Source: JACKFB01 sp041389525 (GTDB taxonomy: Bacteria > Myxococcota_A > UBA9042 > PHBI01 > JACKFB01). Taken from it: a stretch of DNA of 45,069 nt. The translations under genes and the position numbers were made by a program. The stretch is from positions 1 to 45,069 of the forward strand of contig JAWKRR010000061.1 in assembly GCA_041389525.1 (NCBI GenBank). The letters run 5' to 3'. Of the stretch, positions 32,850-41,429 are shown one piece after another. The notes below the pieces were generated by a model. It had not been told where the DNA came from. It saw nothing but the letters and a program-made list of their open reading frames with translations, and did no database searches. Positions within the stretch are counted from its first letter, which is position 1; each line of letters starts with the position of its first letter.

Positions 32850-35114
32850 ATGGCAGCGATGTACCTTGAGTGTGACGGCGCAAACGGGCGGATGCGGGTG
32901 GAGCTCGGCCCATCGCAGCCTCGGGTGACGTTGGGCCGGCTCGAGGGCTGCGAGCTGCGGGTTCAGGACCCGACGGTCAGTCGGCGACACTGTGAGTTCA
33001 CCTGGTCGCGCGGCGGGGTCGAGGCGAAGGATCTCGGGAGCAGCGGCGGGACGTGGGCTGGCGATTCACGGGTCGAGCGGCACACGATGCGGCCGGGCGA
33101 GTCGGTGCGTTGCGGGGCGCTGGTCGTGCTGCTGGTCGACGATGAGGCCGCCGCCTCGCCGGGTCGCGGGCAGGGGCGTTCGGCGGAGGATGAAGACTTC
33201 GACATGCCGCCCCCGCGCAGGCGCAGGCAGGCGCAAGAGGCGCCGCCAGAGCAAGGGCCGGGACCGGGCGGCGGGGAGGTCGACGAGTGGGGCTTCGCCA
33301 AGTCGCCCGCTGGCGGCGCGGTGCTGGATGAGTACGGGTTCTCGGCGTCGCCCAGCGGCGGCGTCCCCCTGATGGACGACGGATTCGGCTCCGCGGACGA
33401 CGGGTTCGGCGCCGTGGACGACGGGTTCGGGCCGGCCGACGATGGCTACGGCGGGCCCCCACCGAAGGGACGGCGCGGGGGCGGCGGCGGCGCGCTGGTC
33501 GACGACGATCCCGAGCGCGACGACGAGTTCCGCGGGAGGAAGCGGTCCAGCAGCGAGCGGGACGACGGGTTCTCCGGCGACCGACAGAGCGCGCGGGTCG
33601 AGGAGGAGCCGCGCGCCGCCGAGCCCGCGCCCGCCTCGCGCGCGCCCGTGCTCATCGGCTACACGCTGGTGTGTATCGAGACCAACGGCAACGAGCGCCG
33701 GGTGCCGCTGCCGCGCGACAAGCCGATGGTGCTTGGGCGCGCCGCGGACGTGGACATCAACGTGTCCAACCCGGGGATCAGCCGGCGCCACTGCGAGCTG
33801 CGCTGGCGCGGTGAGGCGGTAGAGCTGCGGGATCTGGGCAGCAGCGGCGGCACCCTCATCGACGGCAAGAAGATCCAGCAGGCGACGCTGGGGGCCGGCG
33901 GGCTCTTCGTTTGTGCTGATCTCCTCTGCAAGATCGACGGCGAGATGGCCGCGGGCAGCGGCGCGGGCGCAAGCGGTGCCAGCCCCGCCCCGAGGCCCGC
34001 GCAGACCAGTTGGCAGTTGATCTACGAAGACAGCGGCCAGGGCGAGGTGCGCGTCGACCTCTCGCGCGGCCGCGAGTTCATCCTGGGCCGCAACCCCGAC
34101 GTGGACGTGCGGCTGGACGATCGCTCGGTGGGGCGCCGGCACGCGTCGGTGCGATTCGACGGCACCGACCTGGTGATCACCGACCTCGACTCGACCAACG
34201 GCACCTTCTTCGACGAGCAGCGCATCAAGAGCCGGGTCCTCAAGAGCGGCGACCGCGTCCGCTGCGGCAACTACCCGCTGCGCTTCGTCGCCCAGACCGG
34301 CGGCGTGGCGAGCGCCGACGACGGCTGGGGCGACGACTGGGACGACGCGCGCGAGATGGGCCCGCCGAGCTGGCACCTGGTCTTCACCGACGGCGACGGG
34401 CGCGTCTGCCACGAGACAATGGACGAGACGTTTCGCGTGCTGGCGGTCGGCGACGACTCGGCGTGCGAGATCTCGGTCCGCGGGCGGAATCTCGAGCCAG
34501 ACCACTGCGAGGTCACCTGGGAGGAGGGCGTGCTCATCGCCACGGACCTGCAGACCGACACGGGAACGCTGGTCAACGGCAAGCCCATCGACGAGCAGGT
34601 GCTGAGAAACGGCGACATCATCGAGTGCGGGACCCTGCGCTTGCACGTCGTCCGCGGCTGCGACAGCTCGGGTCGCGGGGCGGGCGGCAGCGGTGAGGAC
34701 GCCGAGATGTGGCTGCGGCGCTTTCGGGTGCGCGACCCCGGGCTGTGCGTGCTCTATGGCAGCGACGTGTGGCCCGACGACGACGGCGCCGACGAGCCGG
34801 AGCGGCGAGACCTCACGATTTGGGCCGACGGCGAGGCGCAGCTTGAGCTGCAGATCGGTGACGAGCGCTCGACGCTCAGCGGCGGGGTCGGCAGCGGCGT
34901 GCTGGACGCGCTCTTCGCGGCGCTGGCGCGGACGGGCTTCCCCGAGACGGGGGCCTCGAAACCGGCGCGCGACGAGTCGGTCATCGAGCTGACAGCCTTT
35001 CAGGACGACACCCAGGCGACCGCGCTGCTCGGGCGGCGCGCCCTGAGCCGCTCGGAGCCCTATCGCGAGGTCAGCGAGCTGCTCCGCGCCATCGCGTCCG
35101 AACTGCAAGCCTGA
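32850..35114 (+). CDS. Four-FHA-domain scaffold protein
   Basis: About 754 residues from ATG 32850 (ATG 32859 is an alternative). FHA domains bind phosphothreonine peptides. FHA1 (about 1-95) has LGRLEGCELRVQDPTVSRRH and SSGGTWAG. FHA2 (about 268-355) has LGRAADVDINVSNPGISRRH and SSGGTLIDG. FHA3 (about 386-475) has LGRNPDVDVRLDDRSVGRRH and DSTNGTFFD, the most canonical. FHA4 (about 506-600) lacks the GR and RRH residues (VLAVGDDSACEI, LEPDHCEV) and is probably degenerate. A disordered linker (about 110-260) contains four DDGFG/DDGYG units. The C-terminal ~130 residues form an alpha/beta domain I do not recognise. The protein likely assembles Ser/Thr-kinase signalling partners in the cytoplasm. 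The UbiA gene starts nine bases later. Confidence 0.85.
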   Translation: MAAMYLECDGANGRMRVELGPSQPRVTLGRLEGCELRVQDPTVSRRHCEFTWSRGGVEAKDLGSSGGTWAGDSRVERHTMRPGESVRCGALVVLLVDDEAAASPGRGQGRSAEDEDFDMPPPRRRRQAQEAPPEQGPGPGGGEVDEWGFAKSPAGGAVLDEYGFSASPSGGVPLMDDGFGSADDGFGAVDDGFGPADDGYGGPPPKGRRGGGGGALVDDDPERDDEFRGRKRSSSERDDGFSGDRQSARVEEEPRAAEPAPASRAPVLIGYTLVCIETNGNERRVPLPRDKPMVLGRAADVDINVSNPGISRRHCELRWRGEAVELRDLGSSGGTLIDGKKIQQATLGAGGLFVCADLLCKIDGEMAAGSGAGASGASPAPRPAQTSWQLIYEDSGQGEVRVDLSRGREFILGRNPDVDVRLDDRSVGRRHASVRFDGTDLVITDLDSTNGTFFDEQRIKSRVLKSGDRVRCGNYPLRFVAQTGGVASADDGWGDDWDDAREMGPPSWHLVFTDGDGRVCHETMDETFRVLAVGDDSACEISVRGRNLEPDHCEVTWEEGVLIATDLQTDTGTLVNGKPIDEQVLRNGDIIECGTLRLHVVRGCDSSGRGAGGSGEDAEMWLRRFRVRDPGLCVLYGSDVWPDDDGADEPERRDLTIWADGEAQLELQIGDERSTLSGGVGSGVLDALFAALARTGFPETGASKPARDESVIELTAFQDDTQATALLGRRALSRSEPYREVSELLRAIASELQA

Positions 35115-35122
35115 GGCCCCGA

Positions 35123-36049
35123 GTGCCCGACCACTCGCAGGCCTCGCGCCTCGCCGACACCGCGTCGATCCTACGATTTCACATCGTCCTCATCGGCGTC
35201 GTGGCCTGCGTGGTCTTCGGCTACCTGCTCACCGGCACCTATGTGTGGGAAATCGCACTACTCGCCGGCGTGGACTGGTTGCTCATCAACCTGCTCAACC
35301 GCATCACCGACCTCACCGAAGACCTCGCCAACGGCATCCGTGGCACCGAGCGGGTCGCCAAGCACCGCCGCGCCTTCATCGCCGGCTGGGTCGCGATTCA
35401 GATCGCGTCCTTCGCCGTCTCGGTGACCCTCGCGCCGGCGCTGACGCCCTGGCGCGTCGTCGTTCAGCTCATCGGCGCGGCGTACAGCATCCCCCTGGTC
35501 CCCACGCTCTCGGGCCTGAAGCGCTTCAAGGACCTCTACTTCCTCAAGAATTTCATGTCCGCGGTGCTCTTCTGCCTGACCGGCGTGGCCTACCCCCTGG
35601 TCGCCACCGGCATCGAACCCGGGCTTCCAGGCGGCTACGCCAGCGTCGCCGCGCTGCTGCTCTTCTTCGTCCCCTTCGAGCTCACCTACGAGATCTTCTA
35701 CGATCTCAGAGATCTCGAGGGCGACCGCCTCGCCCGCGTGCCCACCTACCCGGTCGTCCACGGGCCCGCCCGCTCCGAGCAGATCATCCACGCCCTCCTG
35801 GCCCTGTCCGCCCTCGCCCTCACCACCGCGCTCGCCCTGGGCCTGCTCGGCCTCCGCGAAGGGCTGATGCTGCTGGCACCCGCGGTCCAGCTCGCCTTCA
35901 TCCACCCGCGCATCCGCCGCGGCCCCACGACCCGCGACTGCATCGTCGCGACCCACCTCGGCTCCGCGCTGCTGGTGCTCTTCCTCATCGGCACCGCCCT
36001 GTGGACCGCCGCCGATCTGCCAGCAAACATCTACCTGCGAGCGTTCTAG
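35123..36049 (+). CDS. UbiA-type prenyltransferase
   Basis: 308 residues from GTG 35123, with GAGG six bases upstream. It is an integral membrane protein of about eight hydrophobic helices. The two Asp-rich motifs of the UbiA superfamily are intact: NRITDLTED (59-67, pattern N-x3-D-x3-D) and YDLRDLEGDR (193-202, pattern D-x2-D-x3-D). These bind the Mg2+-diphosphate of the prenyl donor. The acceptor is unknown; candidates are quinone, chlorin, haem or lipid precursors. Nothing in the neighbours identifies it, although the gene is probably co-transcribed with the FHA protein. The end is 31 bases from the convergent helical repeat gene. Confidence 0.85.
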   Translation: MPDHSQASRLADTASILRFHIVLIGVVACVVFGYLLTGTYVWEIALLAGVDWLLINLLNRITDLTEDLANGIRGTERVAKHRRAFIAGWVAIQIASFAVSVTLAPALTPWRVVVQLIGAAYSIPLVPTLSGLKRFKDLYFLKNFMSAVLFCLTGVAYPLVATGIEPGLPGGYASVAALLLFFVPFELTYEIFYDLRDLEGDRLARVPTYPVVHGPARSEQIIHALLALSALALTTALALGLLGLREGLMLLAPAVQLAFIHPRIRRGPTTRDCIVATHLGSALLVLFLIGTALWTAADLPANIYLRAF

Positions 36050-36080
36050 CGCCCGCTCGCCCCCGGGCCAGCCCGCCCAA

Positions 36081-37160
36081 CTAGTTCAGCCGCGCCTCGC
36101 GGATCTGCCCGACCTCACGCTCGAACATGAAGAGCGTGTCCCGCACCAAGCCCAGCGGCCCATCCTGCGGGTCCAGGTCGAAGCGCTTCGCCAGCGCCGT
36201 CAGCTCGGCCTCCACATCGCCAAGCTCGTCGGCCAGCGCGCTCAGCGCCTCCGGGTCCCGCGTCGCCCGGTCCTGCCCCGCGAACTCGCTGTCGTAAGCC
36301 GCCATCAGCCGATTCCCCTCGGCCCCCAGCGCGTCGATCCGCGTCGGCGCCGACGCCTCGGCCTGCGCCGCGTCGATGGCCTCCAGCTCCACGCGCCACC
36401 CGGCCAGCCGCTCGGCGACGATGTCGATGTTGCGCCCGTGCCCCGCGTCGGTCAGCCCCGCCGCGCGCAGCTGCTGCATCTCGCGCGAGATCCGCACCAG
36501 CTCGGCGATCATCCGCTCCAGCAGCCCCTGACGCCGCGTCAGCCGCGACCGCCCCGCGAAGCGCGCCTGATAGATCGCGAACTGCTGATTGGCCAAGCCC
36601 GCCAAGAGCCCCGCCCGCTCCGGCGCCGCCCCAGCCTGCTGCGCCTCCTCGACGGCCTCCCGCTCGTTTCGATAAATCGCCAGGTTTTCACTGACGATCT
36701 CGAGGTCTTTGCGCAGCCCCTCGAGGTTCCCGCGGGCCACCAGCCGCGCCATGCCGCGCTGCAGGTCCTCCGCCTCCTCGATCAGCTCGTTGAGCAGCCC
36801 GAGATCCCGCGTCCGCCGCTCATGCCCCGCGAAGTGCCGGTGGTAGCGCGCGATCAGGAAGTTCGCCCGCGTCCCCAGCACCGCCGCCTCGTACTGCGCC
36901 GGCCCGGCCGCCCGCGCCTCGCGGATCGCCTCGCGCTCCATCTCATAGTGGCGCGCCCGCTCGTCCAGCGTCGCCTTAAGCGCAGCGCTCTCCGCGCCCA
37001 GCGCGCGCGCCTCCACCACCAACGCCTTCGCCTCAGCCAGCATGCGCTCGATCTCGGCCAGATCCCGCGTCGCCCGCGGCTTCTCCGCGAACCGGAAGCG
37101 ATACCGCCCCCACAACGCATCCGACCGCTTCTCCAACGCCTCCGCCCGCGTCCCCGCCAT
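36081..37160 (-). CDS. Helical protein built of four ~90-residue repeats
   Basis: 359 residues from ATG 37160, where AGGAGGG five bases upstream fixes the start. The protein is soluble, almost all alpha-helical and charged, with no signal peptide. Four repeats begin at Tyr20, Tyr106, Tyr197 and Tyr289, each with Y-x3-FA[GE]-x2-R-x-TR followed by a helix (YRFRFAEKPRATRD, YHRHFAGHERRTRD, YQARFAGRSRLTRR, YDSEFAGQDRATRD). Between them lie coiled-coil-like stretches ending in 'IYRNEREAVEEAQ'-type helices. I know no family with this repeat. It could be a spectrin-like bundle array or a nucleic-acid or protein scaffold. It is divergent from holA. Confidence 0.7.
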   Translation of the reverse strand: MAGTRAEALEKRSDALWGRYRFRFAEKPRATRDLAEIERMLAEAKALVVEARALGAESAALKATLDERARHYEMEREAIREARAAGPAQYEAAVLGTRANFLIARYHRHFAGHERRTRDLGLLNELIEEAEDLQRGMARLVARGNLEGLRKDLEIVSENLAIYRNEREAVEEAQQAGAAPERAGLLAGLANQQFAIYQARFAGRSRLTRRQGLLERMIAELVRISREMQQLRAAGLTDAGHGRNIDIVAERLAGWRVELEAIDAAQAEASAPTRIDALGAEGNRLMAAYDSEFAGQDRATRDPEALSALADELGDVEAELTALAKRFDLDPQDGPLGLVRDTLFMFEREVGQIREARLN

Positions 37161-37286
37161 GTCGACCCTCCTGGCTCGGCTCGGCATCGGCTCTATCCCG
37201 AACGGCCGCGCGGCACAACGCTGAGCACGTCTCGCTACGCGCCGACGCGAGCCCCCGCCGGTTGACCGCCGCGCCAGCCAAACCCC

Positions 37287-38306
37287 ATGCTCCGGCCCAT
37301 GGCCGACCCCATCGCCGACCTCAAGCGCGACCTCACCAAGAACGGCGCCAAGCCCGTCTACCTCGTCCAGGGCACCGAGCGCCTCTGGGTGGACGCCGCC
37401 GTCCGCGAGATCCTGACCGCCGCCGTGGGCAACCCCGACGACGCCATGGCCATCACCCGCGTCGACCTCGCCGAGTCCGGCCGCGGCGCCAAGGACGTCC
37501 TGGGAGCCTGCCGCGCCCTGGGCCTCTTCGCGCAGAAGCAGGCCGTGCTGGTCCGCGGCGCCGACGTCCTCGAGAAGCGCACCGAAGATCGCGACGCCCT
37601 CGCCGACTACGCGCAGGCCCCCGACCCGCAGACGACGCTCGTGATCGTCGCGACCAAGCTCAACGGCAACTCAGCGCTGGTCCGCCGCATCAAAAAGTCA
37701 GGCGCCGTCTTGTCGTTTGAGCCGCTCAAGCCCTGGCAGACCCCGCCGTGGATCGCGGCGGAAGCGCGCCGCCTCGGCCACCCGATGGACGACGCGACGG
37801 CGCGACTCATCGGCGATCTGACCGGCACCGGCCTGCTCGAGCTGCAGATGGTAGTCGAACAGCTCAGCCTCTACGTGGGCAAGAACCAGCCGATCACCGG
37901 CGCCGCGGCCGAGGCGCTGCTCGTCTCGACGCGCGCGCACACGGTCTTCGAGCTCGCGGACGCCGTCGGCGAGCGACGCCTCGTGGCCGCCCTGGGCCAC
38001 CTTCACGCGATGATGTCGCAGCGCGAGCCGGCGCTCCGCATCCTGGCGATGCTGGTGCGTCACTTCCGCCTGCTGTGGCAGGTGCGCGAGGCCCGCGACG
38101 AGGGCCAGGATCTCGGCGAGGTCCAGCGCCGCCTGTCGCTGCACGAGTTCGTCGCGAAGAAGCTCTGGGCCCAGGCCACGCGCTTTCAGCCGACCGCGCT
38201 GCGCCGCATCTACGACACGCTCTACGCCACCGACCTGCGCCTGAAGTCCACGGGGCTCAGCGACGATCTGGTGATGGAGCGGCTCGTCATGGATCTCTGC
38301 GGGTAG
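37287..38306 (+). CDS. holA: DNA polymerase III subunit delta
   Basis: 339 residues from ATG 37287; ATG 37302 (MADPIADLKRDL) is equally likely, and neither has a strong ribosome binding site. The N-terminal region KNGAKPVYLVQGTERLWVDAAVREI, then LGLFAQKQAVLVRGADVLE, then TTLVIVATKLNGNSALVRRIKKSG fits the AAA+-like delta subunit. The central RRLGHPMDDATARLIGDLTG...LELQMVVEQLSLYVG and the C-terminal VFELADAVGERRLVAAL...ILAMLVRHFRLLWQVREA are typical of HolA. Delta opens the beta sliding clamp within the clamp loader. The gene is usually single-copy and essential, so it serves as a chromosomal anchor here. Confidence 0.9.
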   Translation: MLRPMADPIADLKRDLTKNGAKPVYLVQGTERLWVDAAVREILTAAVGNPDDAMAITRVDLAESGRGAKDVLGACRALGLFAQKQAVLVRGADVLEKRTEDRDALADYAQAPDPQTTLVIVATKLNGNSALVRRIKKSGAVLSFEPLKPWQTPPWIAAEARRLGHPMDDATARLIGDLTGTGLLELQMVVEQLSLYVGKNQPITGAAAEALLVSTRAHTVFELADAVGERRLVAALGHLHAMMSQREPALRILAMLVRHFRLLWQVREARDEGQDLGEVQRRLSLHEFVAKKLWAQATRFQPTALRRIYDTLYATDLRLKSTGLSDDLVMERLVMDLCG

Positions 38307-38385
38307 ATCCCGCGATTTCCCTGATGCGGTCTGGCTCTCCGACGTGCTCCGGGGGGGCTGTGCGACTTTTTTTGGTCCTCCGACC

Positions 38386-38414
38386 TTGACCTGAATTGGT
38401 TCAACCAGTTTAAA
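38386..38414 (+). promoter_or_regulatory. Promoter of the FadR/GntR operon
   Basis: TTGACC (38386-38391) and TTTAAA (38409-38414) are 17 bases apart. The first operator palindrome fills the spacer and the second begins on the -10 hexamer, the expected layout for autorepression. Confidence 0.6.
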
Positions 38415-38428
38415 TTGGTTCAACCAAT
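38395..38428 (+). promoter_or_regulatory. Tandem FadR-type operators (two 15-base palindromes)
   Basis: ATTGGTTCAACCAGT (38395-38409, one mismatched arm pair) and ATTGGTTCAACCAAT (38414-38428, a perfect palindrome around a central C) have centres 19 bases apart. The core TGGT-x3-ACCA fits the TNGTNNNACNA consensus of FadR-subfamily GntR regulators. They overlap the promoter of the gene for such a regulator. Confidence 0.8.
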
Positions 38429-38449
38429 CGACGGAGGCCGGGCGAAGCG

Positions 38450-39238
38450 ATGGCGGCGGCAGCGAACACGGAACCGGGCGGTCCAAGCGCGCAGGGAGTC
38501 GCGGCGACGAAGCGCGCCGACGCGGTCTTCGAGGACCTTCAAGCGCGGATCTTTCGTGGCGAGCTGCCCATCGGCAGCCGCCTGCCGCCCGAGCGCGAGC
38601 TGGCGGCCGAGTACGACATCACCCGCAACACGCTGCGCGAGTCGATCCGCGCGCTGGAGCAGGAGCGGCTGGTCACGGTGCGCCAAGGCCAGGGCGTGAC
38701 TGTCGCCGATTTTCGCCGCACGGGTCGCCTGACGCTGCTGGCGCCCTTTCTCGAGCACGGGGCCAGCCCGGCCGAGCGGGTGCAGGTGCTGCTCGACGCC
38801 TTGCAAGCGCGCTCCGCGGTGCTCCAGCTCGCCATCTCGGTGGCGGTCGAGCGGGCCCAGCCCGAGGACATGGTCCGCCTCGAGGCCGCCGGACAGGCGC
38901 AGAAAGCTGCGTTCCGCGCCCACGACCCGGTGGTGCTCGGCCGCGGCGAGCTGGCGTGGATGAACGCGCTCATCGACGCCGCCCACTCGATGACCGTGCG
39001 TTGGATCGCCAACAGCTTCCTCGAGGTCTTCGAGGCGATCATCACGCGCATGCCGTCCTTGTGGGTCCTCGACGCGGGCTACGCCGACTGGATCGACGAC
39101 GTGCTCGAGGCGTTTCAGAAAGGCGATGGCGCCCGCGCCGCCGAGCTTCTCGACGAGTACTTCAAGCGCACCGACGCCAGCCTGCGGCTCTTGTTGAGCC
39201 AGATCCTCGCCAGCGAACCGGGAGACACCGATGAATGA
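38450..39238 (+). CDS. FadR-subfamily GntR transcriptional regulator
   Basis: 262 residues from ATG 38450; GGAGG is 13 bases upstream, an unusually long distance. The winged helix-turn-helix occupies residues about 22-90: ADAVFEDLQARIFRGELPIG, SRLPPERELAAEYDITRNTL, then RESIRALEQERLVTVRQGQG. The C-terminal all-helical effector domain (about 110-255) resembles FCD domains but lacks an obvious set of metal-binding His residues. GntR/FadR proteins usually repress their own operon and release DNA on binding a metabolite. Its stop overlaps the next gene by eight bases, and a GMC oxidoreductase follows, so the effector is plausibly the substrate of that oxidase. Confidence 0.88.
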   Translation: MAAAANTEPGGPSAQGVAATKRADAVFEDLQARIFRGELPIGSRLPPERELAAEYDITRNTLRESIRALEQERLVTVRQGQGVTVADFRRTGRLTLLAPFLEHGASPAERVQVLLDALQARSAVLQLAISVAVERAQPEDMVRLEAAGQAQKAAFRAHDPVVLGRGELAWMNALIDAAHSMTVRWIANSFLEVFEAIITRMPSLWVLDAGYADWIDDVLEAFQKGDGARAAELLDEYFKRTDASLRLLLSQILASEPGDTDE

Positions 39239-39899
39239 GCCCGCGACCCCCGCGCCGCCCGCAGCGGCGCCCGCACCAGCCGAGAAGCCGGTGTTCCCCA
39301 TCGCCGGCAGCGTCCCGGTGCCCTCGACGGTGGACCGCTTCGTCCGGGCCCAGCCGGAGACCTTCAGCGCGGGCTCCCAGCGCGCCTTCCGAGCCCTCGC
39401 GCGGGCGGTCTGCCCCGTCGAGGTCGGCCCCGATTTCCCTGATGTCATCGGGCGGATCGAGGGCTACGTGCTCGGCCAGCTCCCCTACATGAACCCAGTG
39501 ATTCGCTGGGCCCTCGGGCCGCTCTGCCGGCTGGTGGACTGGTCGCCCGTCTGGCGCTTCCGCGGGCTGCGGCCGATCCGCTCGCTCTCGCGCGAGAAGG
39601 CCACGGCCGAGCTGAACGGCATGGTGCACTCCCCCTTCTCCCTGGTGCGCAACGCGTTTTACCCGGTCAAAGCGCTGATCCTGGCTGGCTACTACGACCA
39701 GCCCGAGGTCCACACCGCGATGAACTACGAGCCGCTGCCCTTCATCCGCGAGCGGGTCGCCTTCCGCGCGCGGCTGATGGCGGGCGAGGCCGCGCGGCCC
39801 GAGGACCTCCTGATGGGGCTGCCCGGACCGGCCGGCGCGCCCCCGAACGCGGCCACCGCCACCGAAGCGACCACCCAAGCCCACGGGGAAGCACGATGA
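39231..39899 (+). CDS. Small subunit-like partner of the GMC oxidoreductase
   Basis: 222 residues from ATG 39231, overlapping the regulator gene by eight bases; its own stop overlaps the GMC start (ATGA). After a Pro/Ala-rich N-terminus, the helical region reads FSAGSQRAFRALARAVCPVE, VIGRIEGYVLGQLPYMNPV, FRGLRPIRSLSREKATAEL and NAFYPVKALILAGYYDQPEV. This is the general pattern of gluconate-2-dehydrogenase-subunit-3-like proteins and other small partners encoded next to GMC flavoenzymes. No Tat or Sec signal is seen, so it is probably cytoplasmic or membrane-associated. The assignment rests on context and overall pattern, not on a catalytic motif. Confidence 0.6.
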   Translation: MNEPATPAPPAAAPAPAEKPVFPIAGSVPVPSTVDRFVRAQPETFSAGSQRAFRALARAVCPVEVGPDFPDVIGRIEGYVLGQLPYMNPVIRWALGPLCRLVDWSPVWRFRGLRPIRSLSREKATAELNGMVHSPFSLVRNAFYPVKALILAGYYDQPEVHTAMNYEPLPFIRERVAFRARLMAGEAARPEDLLMGLPGPAGAPPNAATATEATTQAHGEAR

Positions 39900-41422
39900 T
39901 CCTCTCATTCCCCGATTACGCCCGCGAGCAGCGCTTTGAGACCGACGTGGTCATCGTCGGCACGGGCGCGGGTGGCGCGACCGTCGGCTCCGAGCTGGCC
40001 CAGGCCGGCATGCGCGTGACCTTCGTCGAGGAGGGCGGCTGGCACCCGACCTCGAGCTTCAGCGCCTACACCGGCGAGTCGGTCCCGCGCCTCTACCGCG
40101 ACGGCGGCGGCACGGTGATCCTGGGCAGACCGCCGATCCCGTACGTCGAGGGACGCTGCGTCGGCGGCTCGACCGTCATCAACGGCGGCATGGCCTATCG
40201 CGCGCCCGACGCGATCCTGGACGGCTGGGCCAAAGACACCGGCGCCACCGAGCTCTCGCCTCGCGGCCTCGAGCCCTTCTTCGAGCGGGCCGAGCAGCGC
40301 GTCAGTGCGAAGCCACAGCGCCCGGAGTCCGTCGGCGGCGACAACCACATCATGCGCGAGGGTTCGCGCCGCATGGGCTGGAACTACTCGGAGAATCCTC
40401 GCAACCAGCAAGAGTGCGTCGGCTCCAACAACTGCGTGCTGGGCTGCCCGACCGGCGCGAAGCAGTCCACCCTGGTCACCTTCATGCCCACGGCCATGGC
40501 GGCCGGCGCGCGCTGCCTGACCGAGGTCCGCGTCGACCGCCTCATCATCGAGGGCGGGCGCTGCGTGGGCGTGGCCGGCTTCGCCATCGACCCGGTGCGG
40601 ATGCGCCCGGCGACCCGCGTCGAGATCCGCGCGACCGCCGTGGTCATCTCCTGCGGCGCCATCCAGACCCCCCACCTGCTGCTCAAGCACAAGCTGTCAC
40701 GCCAGAGCGGCCAGCTCGGCCGCAACTTCCTGTGCCACCCGAACGTGAAGCTCATCGGCCTCTTCCCCTTTGACGTGAAGGCCTGGCAGGGCGTCGCCCA
40801 GGTCGGCCAGGTCCGCGAGTTCCACGACGAGGGCATCGTCTTGGCCGAGAACTTCATCCCGCCCGCCGCCATGGCTACTCAGCTGCCGCTCTTGGGCAGA
40901 CGAAGCTGGGACGTGATGAAGCGCTACAACCAGTCCATCGTCGGCGGCTGCCTCGTCGAGGACTCGACCACCGGCCGCGTCCGCCGCGGCCCCTTCGACA
41001 TGGCGACGGCCACCTACAACGTCACCGCCCACGACCACGACCGCTTCCTGAAAGGCTCGCGCCTGCTGGCTCAGATGTGGTTCGAGATGGGCGCCGAAGA
41101 GGTCCTGCTGCCCTTCGTCAGCCTCCCCTCCATCAAGAGCCCCGACGACATCAAGCGCATCGACCCCACCCGCATCAAGATGAGCGAAGTCGAGCTCTTC
41201 ACCCCACACCTCATGGGCACCGCGCGCATGGGCGGGCGGCCAGAGGACTCGGTCATCAACCCCTCGGGCGAGCTGTGGGACCTCCCCGGCTGCCACGTGG
41301 CCGACGCCAGCATTTTCCCAACCGCCATCGGGGTGAATCCGCAGATCACCATCATGGCGATGTCGATGCACATCGCGTCGCGCATCGCTGAGAAGCGGGG
41401 GCAGGCGCGCATCGCGGCGTAG
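39896..41422 (+). CDS. GMC family FAD-dependent oxidoreductase
   Basis: 508 residues from ATG 39896, coupled to the previous gene by ATGA. The FAD-binding Rossmann motif is DVVIVGTGAGGATVGSELAQ with the acidic residue in VTFVEEGG. The GMC signature follows as CVGGSTVINGGMAYRAPD. A Cys-bearing segment, NNCVLGCPTGAKQS, is typical of the long-chain alcohol oxidase / cholesterol oxidase-like branch. The C-terminal substrate and FAD domain has HLMGTARMGG (active-site His) and VADASIFPTAIGVNPQITIM. It probably oxidises an alcohol or sterol-like substrate, with electrons passing to a partner or to oxygen. Together with the FadR-type regulator this suggests fatty alcohol or lipid metabolism; that is inference. 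Confidence 0.88.
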   Translation: MILSFPDYAREQRFETDVVIVGTGAGGATVGSELAQAGMRVTFVEEGGWHPTSSFSAYTGESVPRLYRDGGGTVILGRPPIPYVEGRCVGGSTVINGGMAYRAPDAILDGWAKDTGATELSPRGLEPFFERAEQRVSAKPQRPESVGGDNHIMREGSRRMGWNYSENPRNQQECVGSNNCVLGCPTGAKQSTLVTFMPTAMAAGARCLTEVRVDRLIIEGGRCVGVAGFAIDPVRMRPATRVEIRATAVVISCGAIQTPHLLLKHKLSRQSGQLGRNFLCHPNVKLIGLFPFDVKAWQGVAQVGQVREFHDEGIVLAENFIPPAAMATQLPLLGRRSWDVMKRYNQSIVGGCLVEDSTTGRVRRGPFDMATATYNVTAHDHDRFLKGSRLLAQMWFEMGAEEVLLPFVSLPSIKSPDDIKRIDPTRIKMSEVELFTPHLMGTARMGGRPEDSVINPSGELWDLPGCHVADASIFPTAIGVNPQITIMAMSMHIASRIAEKRGQARIAA

Positions 41423-41429
41423 TGTCCGT

